NCBI RefSeq assembly: GCF_007301515.1
Contig: NZ_CP041666.1
Span: 3,100,001 to 3,164,000, forward strand
Length of the DNA: 64,000 bases
Direction of reading: 5' to 3'
Origin: Radiobacillus deserti
Lineage (GTDB): Bacteria > Bacillota > Bacilli > Bacillales > Amphibacillaceae
The notes beneath the pieces were generated by a model. The model saw only the letters and a program-made list of their open reading frames with translations. It searched no databases and was not told the DNA's origin. This document shows, one piece after another, positions 16,251 through 23,743 of this stretch. The position numbers and the translations under genes were made by a program. The first letter of the stretch is position 1; each line of letters opens with the position of its first letter.

Positions 16251-17063
16251 TTGATTCAAAACATGTATAAAAAAAGAGAAAAGTTTGCGTACATGGGGAT
16301 ATTATTTGTTACCATCGTATGCGCCTTATATGTACTTTTTGATCCCCCTAGTAATAATAAGCAATGGTTAGAATCATCCCCTCTCCTGTTACCGATCGTT
16401 TTTTTGCTTGTTATTGCTTTAAGAAGTAGGCATCATTACAAGCAAGTAAAGGACTTATCGGTGCCAAATTTTTCGCGTTCCATCACGGAAACTAATCACC
16501 TTGTCATCAAAAAAGATACAGGAATAATCCCACAATTGCTATGTTTTGAAAAGAGCGGTGCATTTATTGGCGTTTTTAAGCCAACGGGAATTCCATTCTG
16601 GCTTTACCCAATCCTATTTTATAAGGAGTCCTTGTTGCAGCTATTTCCTGTCACTTTCTCTTTCGTAACCCATGATGGAATAACTTTATTTACTTGTAAA
16701 CGACAAGGAATTAAAAAAAGCGTGTTAACTATTCATAATTTTAAAGAAACAGTCTTAGGTACATATGTTCAAGAGGAATTTAAATCACTCATTCATATAA
16801 AGGGGTCTTTATTAAACGAAAAGAACGAACCATTACTAGCTATAAAGACGTCTGGTTTTAGTGGTGATTTCACATTAAAGGATGACACTGGCGAGGTCTG
16901 GGCTCATTTTTACAATGGGAGGTTTCCACATAAATACACAAAGCTATTTAGAGACTTGGATAATGATATAGTAGAAGTTTCTCCAAACCTTTCTGAGCAT
17001 AATAAGCTTTTATTGCTTGGAACAGTAGCCTATTTATTTATGCAAAAAACTACTAGAGGGTAA
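16251..17063 (+). CDS. Hypothetical two-TM protein with beta-rich C-terminal domain
   Basis: A 270-residue protein with two N-terminal membrane helices (about residues 14-32 and 45-60), then a soluble domain of alternating strands. Near residues 180-235, GSLLNEKNEPLLAIKTSGFS followed by a strand-rich stretch and HFYNGRF faintly recalls tubby-like/LURP-one folds. That likeness is weak. The start is a TTG at 16251 with GGAGG eight bases before it. It appears monocistronic. Confidence 0.55.
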   Translation: MIQNMYKKREKFAYMGILFVTIVCALYVLFDPPSNNKQWLESSPLLLPIVFLLVIALRSRHHYKQVKDLSVPNFSRSITETNHLVIKKDTGIIPQLLCFEKSGAFIGVFKPTGIPFWLYPILFYKESLLQLFPVTFSFVTHDGITLFTCKRQGIKKSVLTIHNFKETVLGTYVQEEFKSLIHIKGSLLNEKNEPLLAIKTSGFSGDFTLKDDTGEVWAHFYNGRFPHKYTKLFRDLDNDIVEVSPNLSEHNKLLLLGTVAYLFMQKTTRG

Positions 17064-17070
17064 CAACTTT

Positions 17071-17266
17071 TATGGAGCCCTTTTCTTGTCCCCTCATCAC
17101 ACCAGTAGTGTAATTGTGATCACCATCCCAATGCCACGACTGATTCTACTTTTTTGTTATAAAGGGAATTCGATGTTTAGCAGAGATGATAAAGAATGGA
17201 TGATCAGCGTTACGATGAATAGTTATACACTGACCTTCAGAAGCTTCTGCTAGATGTTCTTTCATA
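17071..17266 (-). pseudogene. Degenerate fragment of a duplicated lipoprotein gene
   Basis: The minus strand encodes KEHLAEASEGQCITIHRNAD, SAKHRIPFITKK, an in-frame TAG, then NQSWHWDGDHNYTTGVM. This is the C-terminal part of the protein encoded at 18005-18606; about 200 bases align closely at DNA level. Both ends are missing and there is an internal stop, so this is a dead partial copy. It shows the ancestral frame across the HRIPFITK junction. Confidence 0.7.
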
Positions 17267-17495
17267 TTGGGTGGGCTTCCTATTCATAATGTTATTCATC
17301 CATGCAGGCTGCCACGACTTGCTCACTTATTGGATAGTAGAAGGTATTGCGCTTCAAAATTATAAACTAAGCATATCGTTTTGGTATCTTAATCAGCTGC
17401 ATAATAAACAGTGCCGCTTTTCTGTCTATACATTTACCTGTATTTATAAGGAAAAACATTGTTACATAATATTATAAATGTTGGTATTCTCGTAT

Positions 17496-17804
17496 TTAAA
17501 CAGATGACAGCTTTCCCTTATCCGAGAACCTTTTTTTAACCCAACTAATAAATAATCCTGCTAAGACGGCGAAAGATGATAGAAAAATAATTGTAATAAA
17601 CGGTTGAATGTTAAAAGCGTAGATAAACTTATCTATTTCAAAAATATGTTGCGGACCATGAGCTGTTTGTGGTGTAAACGTAAGATGTTCTTTCCAATTT
17701 TCACTATACCCGAGGTGGGAGCCAGTTACAGCTGTTAAAAAGAAACTATATGCAAATATGGCTGCCACTCCAATAAATAGAGTAACTTTATAAATATAAG
17801 ACAT
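17496..17804 (-). CDS. Small membrane protein (DUF4306/YjdJ-like)
   Basis: A 102-residue protein with two membrane helices (residues 5-25 and 70-88). The loop between them starts TAVTGSHLGYSENW, resembling YjdJ/DUF4306 proteins of bacilli. AGAGGG precedes the ATG. It lies between the two decayed copies of the lipoprotein gene. Function unknown. Confidence 0.6.
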   Translation of the reverse strand: MSYIYKVTLFIGVAAIFAYSFFLTAVTGSHLGYSENWKEHLTFTPQTAHGPQHIFEIDKFIYAFNIQPFITIIFLSSFAVLAGLFISWVKKRFSDKGKLSSV

Positions 17805-18004
17805 TTAATCCCTCTTTTCAAAACCTAATTGATGCAATGTTGCGTTGCGTTAATCTCCCCCGCGGGAGATAAAAATTCAACACCACCACTTTGAATAATA
17901 CAAATAAGATCATACTGAATACTAACTATCCATACAAATAGCAAAACACTTGAAGGTCTAATAACCATTTTTTATATCCGTTTTCTAAGACTGACATTTC
18001 CCTT

Positions 18005-18606
18005 TTACAGACTAATCTCTTCTATCTCTTCAAATACCGAAGAGTACATGGCTGTTAGGTGCTTCTCCGTCTCCTTATCATTGTGAAGGCCAAAATAAAA
18101 TCCTTTTATGGAGCCCTTTTCTTCCCCTTTCATCACACCAGTCGTGTAATTGTAATCACCATCCCAGTGCCAGGACTGATTATATTCTACTTCTTTCGTT
18201 ATATAAAGGGAATACGATGTTTAGCAGAAATAAAAAAGAATGGAATTTCAGAGTTACGGTAAATATTTATATACTGCCCTTTAGAAGCTTCTACTAGATT
18301 TTCTTTCATGACGAATACAGCGTCATATCCAATCGTTTCACCTTTAGTCAATTCCTCAAAGGAAATTTCAGTAAATGTCACTTGTTCTTCTCTTACTTCT
18401 GGAGGAGTACCAATGACTGCAATTTTTAACGGCCTACCCTTATACAATTCAAACTTCACATTTTCAGCACTCTCCACATGATTGGATGATGGGTCATTTT
18501 CCGAATCCTTTTCATAAGGGTTTTTCATTGTTTCGTACTTCACATCCATATTACATCCTACTAATAAGCAACCAATTACGGTACATAGGATGAAAATCCT
18601 TTTCAC
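18005..18606 (-). pseudogene. Lipoprotein gene with a two-base frameshift
   Basis: The gene starts with GTG after GGAGGG and encodes a lipoprotein signal (IFILCTVIGCLLVGC, Cys18). It runs in frame to HRIPFI and then stops at 18199. A shifted frame continues TKEVEYNQSWHWDGDYNYTT through to EEIEEISL and a stop at 18005. The partial copy at 17071 reads HRIPFITK without a break (CTTTATAAC there, CTTTATATAAC here), so a TA insertion caused the shift. The intact protein would be about 200 residues, exported and membrane-anchored. No family recognised. Confidence 0.65.
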
Positions 18607-18661
18607 AGGGCATCCCTCCTATATAGAATATTAAAAGTTATTAGCCTATTGCATATGCAGG

Positions 18662-18820
18662 CTAATTTAGTTTTATAAGGAATGATACTGTGCTGACAAT
18701 AGTTAAACAAATGGCAAGCATCAGTTGATTTTTATTATTTGAACTCTTTTTTAATGTAGTAAAAAAAGAAATAAGACCATACACGATTCCACAAACAAAT
18801 ATCACCTGTAAAATATCCAC
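18662..18820 (-). CDS. Small membrane protein, 52 residues
   Basis: A GTG-started frame preceded by AAGGGGGAC encodes a protein of two hydrophobic segments, VIFVCGIVYGLISFFTTL and LMLAICLTIVSTVSFLI, joined by a short basic/polar turn (KKSSNNKNQ). This is the layout of many short Bacillus membrane proteins. Function unknown. The ribosome binding site and composition support it, but homology has not been tested. Confidence 0.5.
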   Translation of the reverse strand: MDILQVIFVCGIVYGLISFFTTLKKSSNNKNQLMLAICLTIVSTVSFLIKLN

Positions 18821-19050
18821 TAACTGTCCCCCTTTTTTTTAATTAACTTACCTTGAACGCCCTCACTTAGTTGGCTTCACTTTTTCACCACCCTTATCCT
18901 AACATATTATTCCAATTAAACAATGAAACTTTTAGGATTGGAAAAAGAATGCTTTTGAATACCAATAATTATTTCCAAAACAAAGATAGCATACCAATCT
19001 ATAAATGATTTGGTATGCTAGCGTTACATTTTTCTATGAAATTTGAACCT

Positions 19051-20478
19051 CTAGAAGGTCCACATCACTTCACCTGTAGATTCCTTCACTACTTGTGTAT
19101 TGCGATATTTTTCCGCATATTCGATGGCGTCGTCTAATGAATAGGATTCATAGAGTACACCTAGTGTAGAGTGCTCCACTTCATAGGTGCCCGATAAGTA
19201 GTTCGACCAGAATACTTCTCCAGTTTCTCTATGGACAACCGCTGTATTACGGTATAGCTTTGCGTACTTCTTTGCATCCTCTAAGTTAAAGGATTCAAAC
19301 AACACACCGAGGGTTGAGTGCTCTACTTGATAGGTTTCTTCCAAGTAATTCGACCAAAGGACATCCCCAGTCGTTTGGTTGATTACGGCTGTATTTCTAT
19401 ACTTTTTCGCGTAGGCTAATGCTCTTTCCTGTTGGAAGGATTCATAAAGGACACCTAAGGTTGCGTGTTCTACCTTGTACGTCTTCGGTAAGTAATTAGA
19501 CCACATCACTTCCCCTGATTTTTCTTTCACAACTGCCGTATTGCGATATTTTGCAGCATATTTTAACGCTCGATTCATATCGTACGATTCGTAAAGGATG
19601 CCTAGCGTTTTATGTTCTACTTGATAGAGATTTTCAGAATGATAGATTACTTTCTGATTGTATTTATCAAAAACATACGCATGTGCTCGTGCTTTCGCAA
19701 AGGATAGCGCATTTTCTTGGTTCAAGTAAACTTTTAATCGCTTACCATTTAAACTATAAACCTCATATACTTTGAAGTAATTATTTATTGCCTTTGCAAG
19801 TCCTGCTGCTGCTTTTTGTTGAAAATTGCTCGTTTTAATAAGTCCTTCTTCGAATGGGTTGGACATATAGCCTAGCTCCACAAGAGCAGATGCCATGTGC
19901 GCGTTTCGAGTTACGAATAAATCATTCGCAATTAATCCGCGTCCTTCCACGACAGGGGCATTCCTTAAAACGGAGCTGTGCACGAGTTTCGCTAAACGCC
20001 GACTTTCTGGGGAATACTTCTTTTGCAAAGGAGCTGGTGGATAGTCCGGGTCAATTCCTTTGTTAATATCGAAGTAGTAGGTCTCGAATCCTCGCATAGT
20101 AGGTTTCGATGGTAATGAATTGTGATGTACGGAAATAAAAACGGTATTATCTTCATTTCCTCTCGCATAATGGTTTGCAACTTTCATTCTTGCTGCTAAA
20201 TCTTCTTTCGAGGTGCTAGCAAAGTGGCGGTCTGTATCACGTGTCATATAGACGGTGACTCCTAGCGCCTTTAGTTCTTTTCGTAGCTTTAGTGCCACTT
20301 CTAGGTTAGCTTGCTTTTCATAGTATCCTGTTTTGCTCCCAGAATACCCACTGGTTCCGCTAAACTTTCCACCATGTCCTGGATCAATGACCACTGTCTT
20401 TCCACTTGCTAGAACAGGTGTCGAAAAAACGAGCACTCCAAAAAATAAAATGACACACCCTAATAATAACCTCTTCAA
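19051..20478 (-). CDS. N-acetylmuramoyl-L-alanine amidase with C-terminal repeats
   Basis: A 475-residue secreted cell-wall hydrolase. The start is a TTG at 20478 after GGGGGAGGA; the signal peptide is LLLGCVILFFGVLVFSTPVLA. The Amidase_3 domain (about residues 27-240) has zinc ligands in VIDPGHGG, the histidine of SVHHNSLPS and the glutamate of ALVELGYMSNPFEE. A degenerate and then four clear copies of a unit of about 49 residues follow: Y-x-VEHxTLGVLYES, AxxYAxKYRNTAVV and GEVxWSNYL. The units probably bind the wall. The enzyme cuts the amide between MurNAc and the stem peptide. The gene stands alone after a repeat array. Confidence 0.85.
   Translation of the reverse strand: MKRLLLGCVILFFGVLVFSTPVLASGKTVVIDPGHGGKFSGTSGYSGSKTGYYEKQANLEVALKLRKELKALGVTVYMTRDTDRHFASTSKEDLAARMKVANHYARGNEDNTVFISVHHNSLPSKPTMRGFETYYFDINKGIDPDYPPAPLQKKYSPESRRLAKLVHSSVLRNAPVVEGRGLIANDLFVTRNAHMASALVELGYMSNPFEEGLIKTSNFQQKAAAGLAKAINNYFKVYEVYSLNGKRLKVYLNQENALSFAKARAHAYVFDKYNQKVIYHSENLYQVEHKTLGILYESYDMNRALKYAAKYRNTAVVKEKSGEVMWSNYLPKTYKVEHATLGVLYESFQQERALAYAKKYRNTAVINQTTGDVLWSNYLEETYQVEHSTLGVLFESFNLEDAKKYAKLYRNTAVVHRETGEVFWSNYLSGTYEVEHSTLGVLYESYSLDDAIEYAEKYRNTQVVKESTGEVMWTF
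19060..19650 (-). repeat. Four tandem units of about 147 bp inside the amidase gene
   Basis: Four in-frame repeats encode the 49-residue VEH...LGVLYES...KYRNTAVV...WSNYL unit. DNA similarity is clear between units (for example GCTGTATTACGGTATA-type segments recur), and a fifth, strongly diverged unit precedes them. Copy number could vary between strains through recombination. Confidence 0.8.
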
Positions 20479-20631
20479 TTCGTCCTCCCCCTGATAAATA
20501 ATCCTGCAAGCTTTAATTATAATCTGATTTTTCCTCATAATCTAGCAAATTTCGACATTTCCAACTAATACTAGCTAGATTTAGTCATCAGGAGAGAAAC
20601 TTATGGTCGAGTTTTATATTCTATCTTCTGG

Positions 20632-20739
20632 ATATCAGCGATTATTTTTACATATCAGCGCAAATTTTTGTATAACAGCTTTTTTTTCGATATATCAGCG
20701 AAAAAATTTTTATCAGCGTTTGAAGCACATATATCGGCG
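20632..20739. repeat. Phased array 1: ATATCAGCG every 20 bp
   Basis: Copies of ATATCAGCG start at 20632, 20652, 20672 (degenerate ATAACAGCT), 20692, 20710 (TTATCAGCG) and 20731 (ATATCGGCG). Spacings are 20, 20, 20, 18 and 21 bases, separated by A/T-rich filler. It lies between the terminator of the GT39 gene and the start of the amidase gene. Confidence 0.8.
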
Positions 20740-20741
20740 CA

Positions 20742-20772
20742 AATAAAAACCCGGACGAGGTCCGGGTTATCT
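20742..20772 (-). terminator. Terminator of the GT39 operon
   Basis: On the minus strand AACCCGGACCTCGTCCGGGTTTTTAT-type hairpin: ACCCGG/CCGGGT with GAC/GTC stem extension and a T-run, directly after the glycosyltransferase stop. Confidence 0.85.
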
Positions 20773-22070
20773 TATATGCTATTTTCTGGGGAATTCCGTT
20801 GGAGCAACCGCTTGGCCAATCGATAGGCTCCGTGTGCCAGCAAATAAATGGCGGTGGCAATGCCTAAAAACAGAATGAACATTAACGGTTGATTGTATCT
20901 ATCGTATGCGTAATAAATGGAATTAAAGATTGTATTGTACAGGATAAACCCAATTAAGAACAAGTACTCTTTCCGTTTCCCTTTCATAAATGGGACGGCA
21001 AGCAGTGATAATAAGGCAAGGTCGACAATTCGATTATGAATTCGATCCATAAATTCCTTCGTTACACTGTAGATTTCCTTCCAATAGAACTGTCCATCCC
21101 ATTGCATTTGTGGCTTTAATTGTAAATAAGACCTCCAGAAGGAATCGCTATCCTTGTTGTGCCACATTTCCATTCGTTCGATTGCTGCATCATATTGGTA
21201 CTGGAGATGCTCATAGGCATTGGCATCGGGATGCTCCTTGGAGATTTTAATTACCGTGTCTTCATAGGTTTCTCCGTACAAGTACCCCTCCCCTTGATAG
21301 GTTCCGAGTAGTAATGGGTTTCCGGCTCCACCTGTTAGTGGAATGAAATCCCCGAATTGGATGTAGTTTCTTACCCACCAAGGTCCAAGAACGACAACTA
21401 GTATTATGGCTGCAACACCGAGCTGCTTTATCGCTAGCTTGATTGGGTATTTTTTAATGACAAAATAAAACAGTAGCAAGAACGGGAACAATGCTATCGT
21501 TGCCTTGAACAACACTGCGAGCAAATAAAAGGCCATTAATAGATAAAAGTTCTTCCAGGTTCGTTCATTTGCTAATCGTAAAGAATAATAAATCATCGCA
21601 ATGAAACAGAACATGAACGGTGTTTCGGTTAGAAACAAATTATCTGTTAGTATTTGAGGTAAGAAACATGCGAGCATGAGTGCGGTCATCAAGCCGATCC
21701 AAACGTTTCCTACGTATTTTCCAATCAAATAAACAAAGTAGACACAACCCACTCCGAGCAGGATAAAAATTATTTTTCCAGCTATTGTCCCTATTGCTCC
21801 AGTTCCGAAGATAAGGAAAATAGCTGCTAAAAATAATGGCTGCCCCGGCATGATATGTACGGTTGGTGTATCGTTTGGTTTATGATACGTTAACATGCCC
21901 GTATCTAATAAAGTTTTCGCACTTCGAACATAGCCAGTGTCATCACTTCCAATGCTTAAATCCCATCCATAATAAAGAAATACCCCAAGACGAAGACCAA
22001 AGGCGATGAGTAAAATGATGCCAATATATAATTTACTAGACTGTAAAAAACGAAGGATGCGCTTGTTCAT
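20772..22070 (-). CDS. GT39/ArnT-like membrane glycosyltransferase
   Basis: A 432-residue GT-C protein with about nine or ten membrane helices. The first extracytoplasmic loop carries SIGSDDTGYVRSAKTLLDTG, the acidic DD/Y signature of dolichyl/polyprenyl-P-sugar-dependent transferases, and PGQPLFLAAIF follows. It would move a sugar from a polyprenyl-phosphate carrier to an acceptor outside the membrane. It ends an operon with a GT2 donor synthase, DUF2304 and an SMR-like flippase, which together make a full lipid-linked glycosylation cassette. GAGG precedes the ATG. Acceptor unknown. Confidence 0.78.
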   Translation of the reverse strand: MNKRILRFLQSSKLYIGIILLIAFGLRLGVFLYYGWDLSIGSDDTGYVRSAKTLLDTGMLTYHKPNDTPTVHIMPGQPLFLAAIFLIFGTGAIGTIAGKIIFILLGVGCVYFVYLIGKYVGNVWIGLMTALMLACFLPQILTDNLFLTETPFMFCFIAMIYYSLRLANERTWKNFYLLMAFYLLAVLFKATIALFPFLLLFYFVIKKYPIKLAIKQLGVAAIILVVVLGPWWVRNYIQFGDFIPLTGGAGNPLLLGTYQGEGYLYGETYEDTVIKISKEHPDANAYEHLQYQYDAAIERMEMWHNKDSDSFWRSYLQLKPQMQWDGQFYWKEIYSVTKEFMDRIHNRIVDLALLSLLAVPFMKGKRKEYLFLIGFILYNTIFNSIYYAYDRYNQPLMFILFLGIATAIYLLAHGAYRLAKRLLQRNSPENSI

Positions 22071-22090
22071 AAAATAACCTCTTTTTCCGG

Positions 22091-22459
22091 TTATGAATTC
22101 CCCGAGATCCCCACAAGGGAAACCCCTAAAATAATGAAAACAACTCCGGCAATTTTCATAATAGATAACGATTCATTAAAGATAAAGTAAGCACCAAAAA
22201 CAGCAAAGACGTAAGCTAAGCTTTGAATTGGATACGCGATGCTTAATGGAACTCTTGATAAAATAAATAACCACAAAATCGTGGCAAAGCCATACATCGC
22301 AAGGCCTGAGATAATGTAAGGCTGCAAGAATAACTTCACAATATCACTAACACTTTGAAAATTTACCGTTTTTTGCATTAATCCATACTTCCATAAAAAT
22401 TGCCCCGAAACGAGGATTAATGTATTGATTAATATTAAAAAGAAATTAACTACACTCAT
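22091..22459 (-). CDS. EamA/SMR-type small membrane protein, putative lipid-sugar flippase
   Basis: A 122-residue protein with four membrane helices of the small multidrug resistance/EamA half type. SRVPLSIAYPIQSLAYVFAV and ESLSIMKIAGVVFIILGV are characteristic. Homologous small proteins (ArnE/ArnF type) flip polyprenyl-phosphate sugars. Its place between the GT2 and GT39 genes makes that role likely here (inference). The start follows AAAGGACAG. Confidence 0.75.
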   Translation of the reverse strand: MSVVNFFLILINTLILVSGQFLWKYGLMQKTVNFQSVSDIVKLFLQPYIISGLAMYGFATILWLFILSRVPLSIAYPIQSLAYVFAVFGAYFIFNESLSIMKIAGVVFIILGVSLVGISGNS

Positions 22460-22460
22460 A

Positions 22461-22826
22461 TTATCTGTCCTTTTCTACACTCTTCTGTAATTCCTCCACT
22501 TGCTTGGATAAGAAGGATAGTTCTTGCGTTAATTGTTTAATTTTCGATTCTTGTTTAGATGCATGTATGGTTTGATAAATAAGTAGATTTAAAATAACTA
22601 AAAAAGCAATCGTAAACACTAAAGACGGCATATAGGATATACCAATTTCTGCTGCGAGCCGATTAAAAAACGGCAGGAAAATGGAAACAATTAACCCTAA
22701 CGTTGCGAAAACGACCCAAAGAAATGCTTGCTGATCCTGCAGCTTGTTCTTTGAGCTAAAGTAAAGGACCTGAATAAAAAAGAGGACCGCTATAATAATA
22801 GTTATGATTTGTACGATTGGAATCAA
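22461..22826 (-). CDS. DUF2304 family membrane protein
   Basis: A 121-residue protein with three membrane helices and a C-terminal coiled-coil tail (about residues 92-121, QESKIKQLTQELSFLSKQVE). DUF2304 genes are typically found directly next to GT2 polyprenyl-P-sugar synthases, as here. The start is probably a TTG very close to the AAGGGGG site; the exact start is uncertain, though MIPIVQ matches the usual family beginning. Likely a partner of the GT2 enzyme. Confidence 0.75.
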   Translation of the reverse strand: MIPIVQIITIIIAVLFFIQVLYFSSKNKLQDQQAFLWVVFATLGLIVSIFLPFFNRLAAEIGISYMPSLVFTIAFLVILNLLIYQTIHASKQESKIKQLTQELSFLSKQVEELQKSVEKDR

Positions 22827-22832
22827 GCCCCC

Positions 22833-23519
22833 TTAGAAAATGGATCGAACAAGGGAAATATAAGAAACCTTTAACATATAGTAGATTGACTTAATGGGTG
22901 TAATTGATGACTTTCCACCTTGTCTTTGATTCATTTCTACTTTTATTTCCTTAATCTTATACCCTTTTCTCGCCAAGTAAACCAATACTTCAACTTCGGG
23001 ATAGTCCGTCGGGTAATATTGGATAAACTCGCGAATGACTTTTCTATTGATAATTCGATAGCCAGAGGTTGGATCGGTCACTTTAATATGCGCTAACAGC
23101 CGAATCACCATGTAGAAATAGGATATGCCGAACCTTCTCATTTTGCTTCCTCGATAGCCTGTCTGTTCTACAAATCTAGATCCAATAACTAAATCCAAAT
23201 CTTCTTTCCTAATCGTGGATACGAGGTTTTCCAAATCACTTGGATTATGCTGCCCGTCTGCATCCAACTGAATAGCATAATCATACCCATTTCTATAGGC
23301 ATACTTATAGCCCGTTTGCATGGCTCCGCCTATTCCAAGATTAACGGGAAGATTAATGTGATTAATATTATGTTTTTGCAGGATTTCTAATGTTCCATCC
23401 GTAGACCCGTCATTGACAACTATATAATCATAGGATGTCGATACTTCAATCTTATTTACTGTGTCTAAAATAGAATCTTCTTCATTATAGGCTGGTATAA
23501 TGATAAGAATTTTCTTCAT
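22833..23519 (-). CDS. GT2 glycosyltransferase, DPM/GtrB-like polyprenyl-P-sugar synthase
   Basis: A 228-residue GT-A glycosyltransferase: IIPAYNEEDSI at the start, VVNDGSTDGT, LDADGQHNPSDL (DxD-type metal site) and DPTSGYRIINRKV. This is the pattern of dolichol-phosphate mannose synthase-like enzymes that load a sugar onto a polyprenyl phosphate in the cytoplasm. The ATG at 23519 follows AAGGAAG. It is the first gene of the four-gene cassette running to the GT39 enzyme. The sugar is not determined. Confidence 0.85.
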   Translation of the reverse strand: MKKILIIIPAYNEEDSILDTVNKIEVSTSYDYIVVNDGSTDGTLEILQKHNINHINLPVNLGIGGAMQTGYKYAYRNGYDYAIQLDADGQHNPSDLENLVSTIRKEDLDLVIGSRFVEQTGYRGSKMRRFGISYFYMVIRLLAHIKVTDPTSGYRIINRKVIREFIQYYPTDYPEVEVLVYLARKGYKIKEIKVEMNQRQGGKSSITPIKSIYYMLKVSYISLVRSIF

Positions 23520-23616
23520 TTTCAGGACTTCCTTCTTATGCGTTATAGACTTACTTGCGAATACCTTCTTTAGTTTACCCAAGTGACTATACAATTATAT
23601 TCAATTTTCCCTAACA

Positions 23617-23677
23617 GATTATACTACTAACTGACACTATTTGCTATAATCCGATTATACTACTTATTAACATTATT
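23617..23677 (-). repeat. Direct repeat with two TATAAT boxes upstream of the GT2 cassette
   Basis: Two 25-base copies (23617-23641 and 23653-23677, 21 of 25 identical, 36 bases apart) each read TAGTATAATC on the minus strand. They look like duplicated promoter -10 regions for the cassette starting at 23519. Confidence 0.45.
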
Positions 23678-23698
23678 TTACAATGTATGTTTCAAACT

Positions 23699-23733
23699 AA
23701 TAAAATAGCACCTCTAATCCACTTAGAGGTGCT
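23699..23733 (-). terminator. Terminator of the RND efflux operon
   Basis: AGCACCTCTAA (23707-23717) pairs with TTAGAGGTGCT (23723-23733); a T-rich stretch follows on the minus strand, just beyond the efflux gene stop. Confidence 0.8.
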
Positions 23734-23743
23734 GCAAATGGTT

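Noticed and set aside
17271..17477. A 68-codon plus-strand frame next to the degenerate lipoprotein fragment
   Set aside because: There is no ribosome binding site, the Cys/Tyr composition is odd, and it overlaps decayed sequence; more likely chance.
20632..20739. CRISPR array
   Set aside because: The repeats are only 8-9 bases and the 11-13 base fillers are AT-rich and not spacer-like; no cas genes are present. The same holds for the arrays at 28.9, 34.8 and 44.2 kb.
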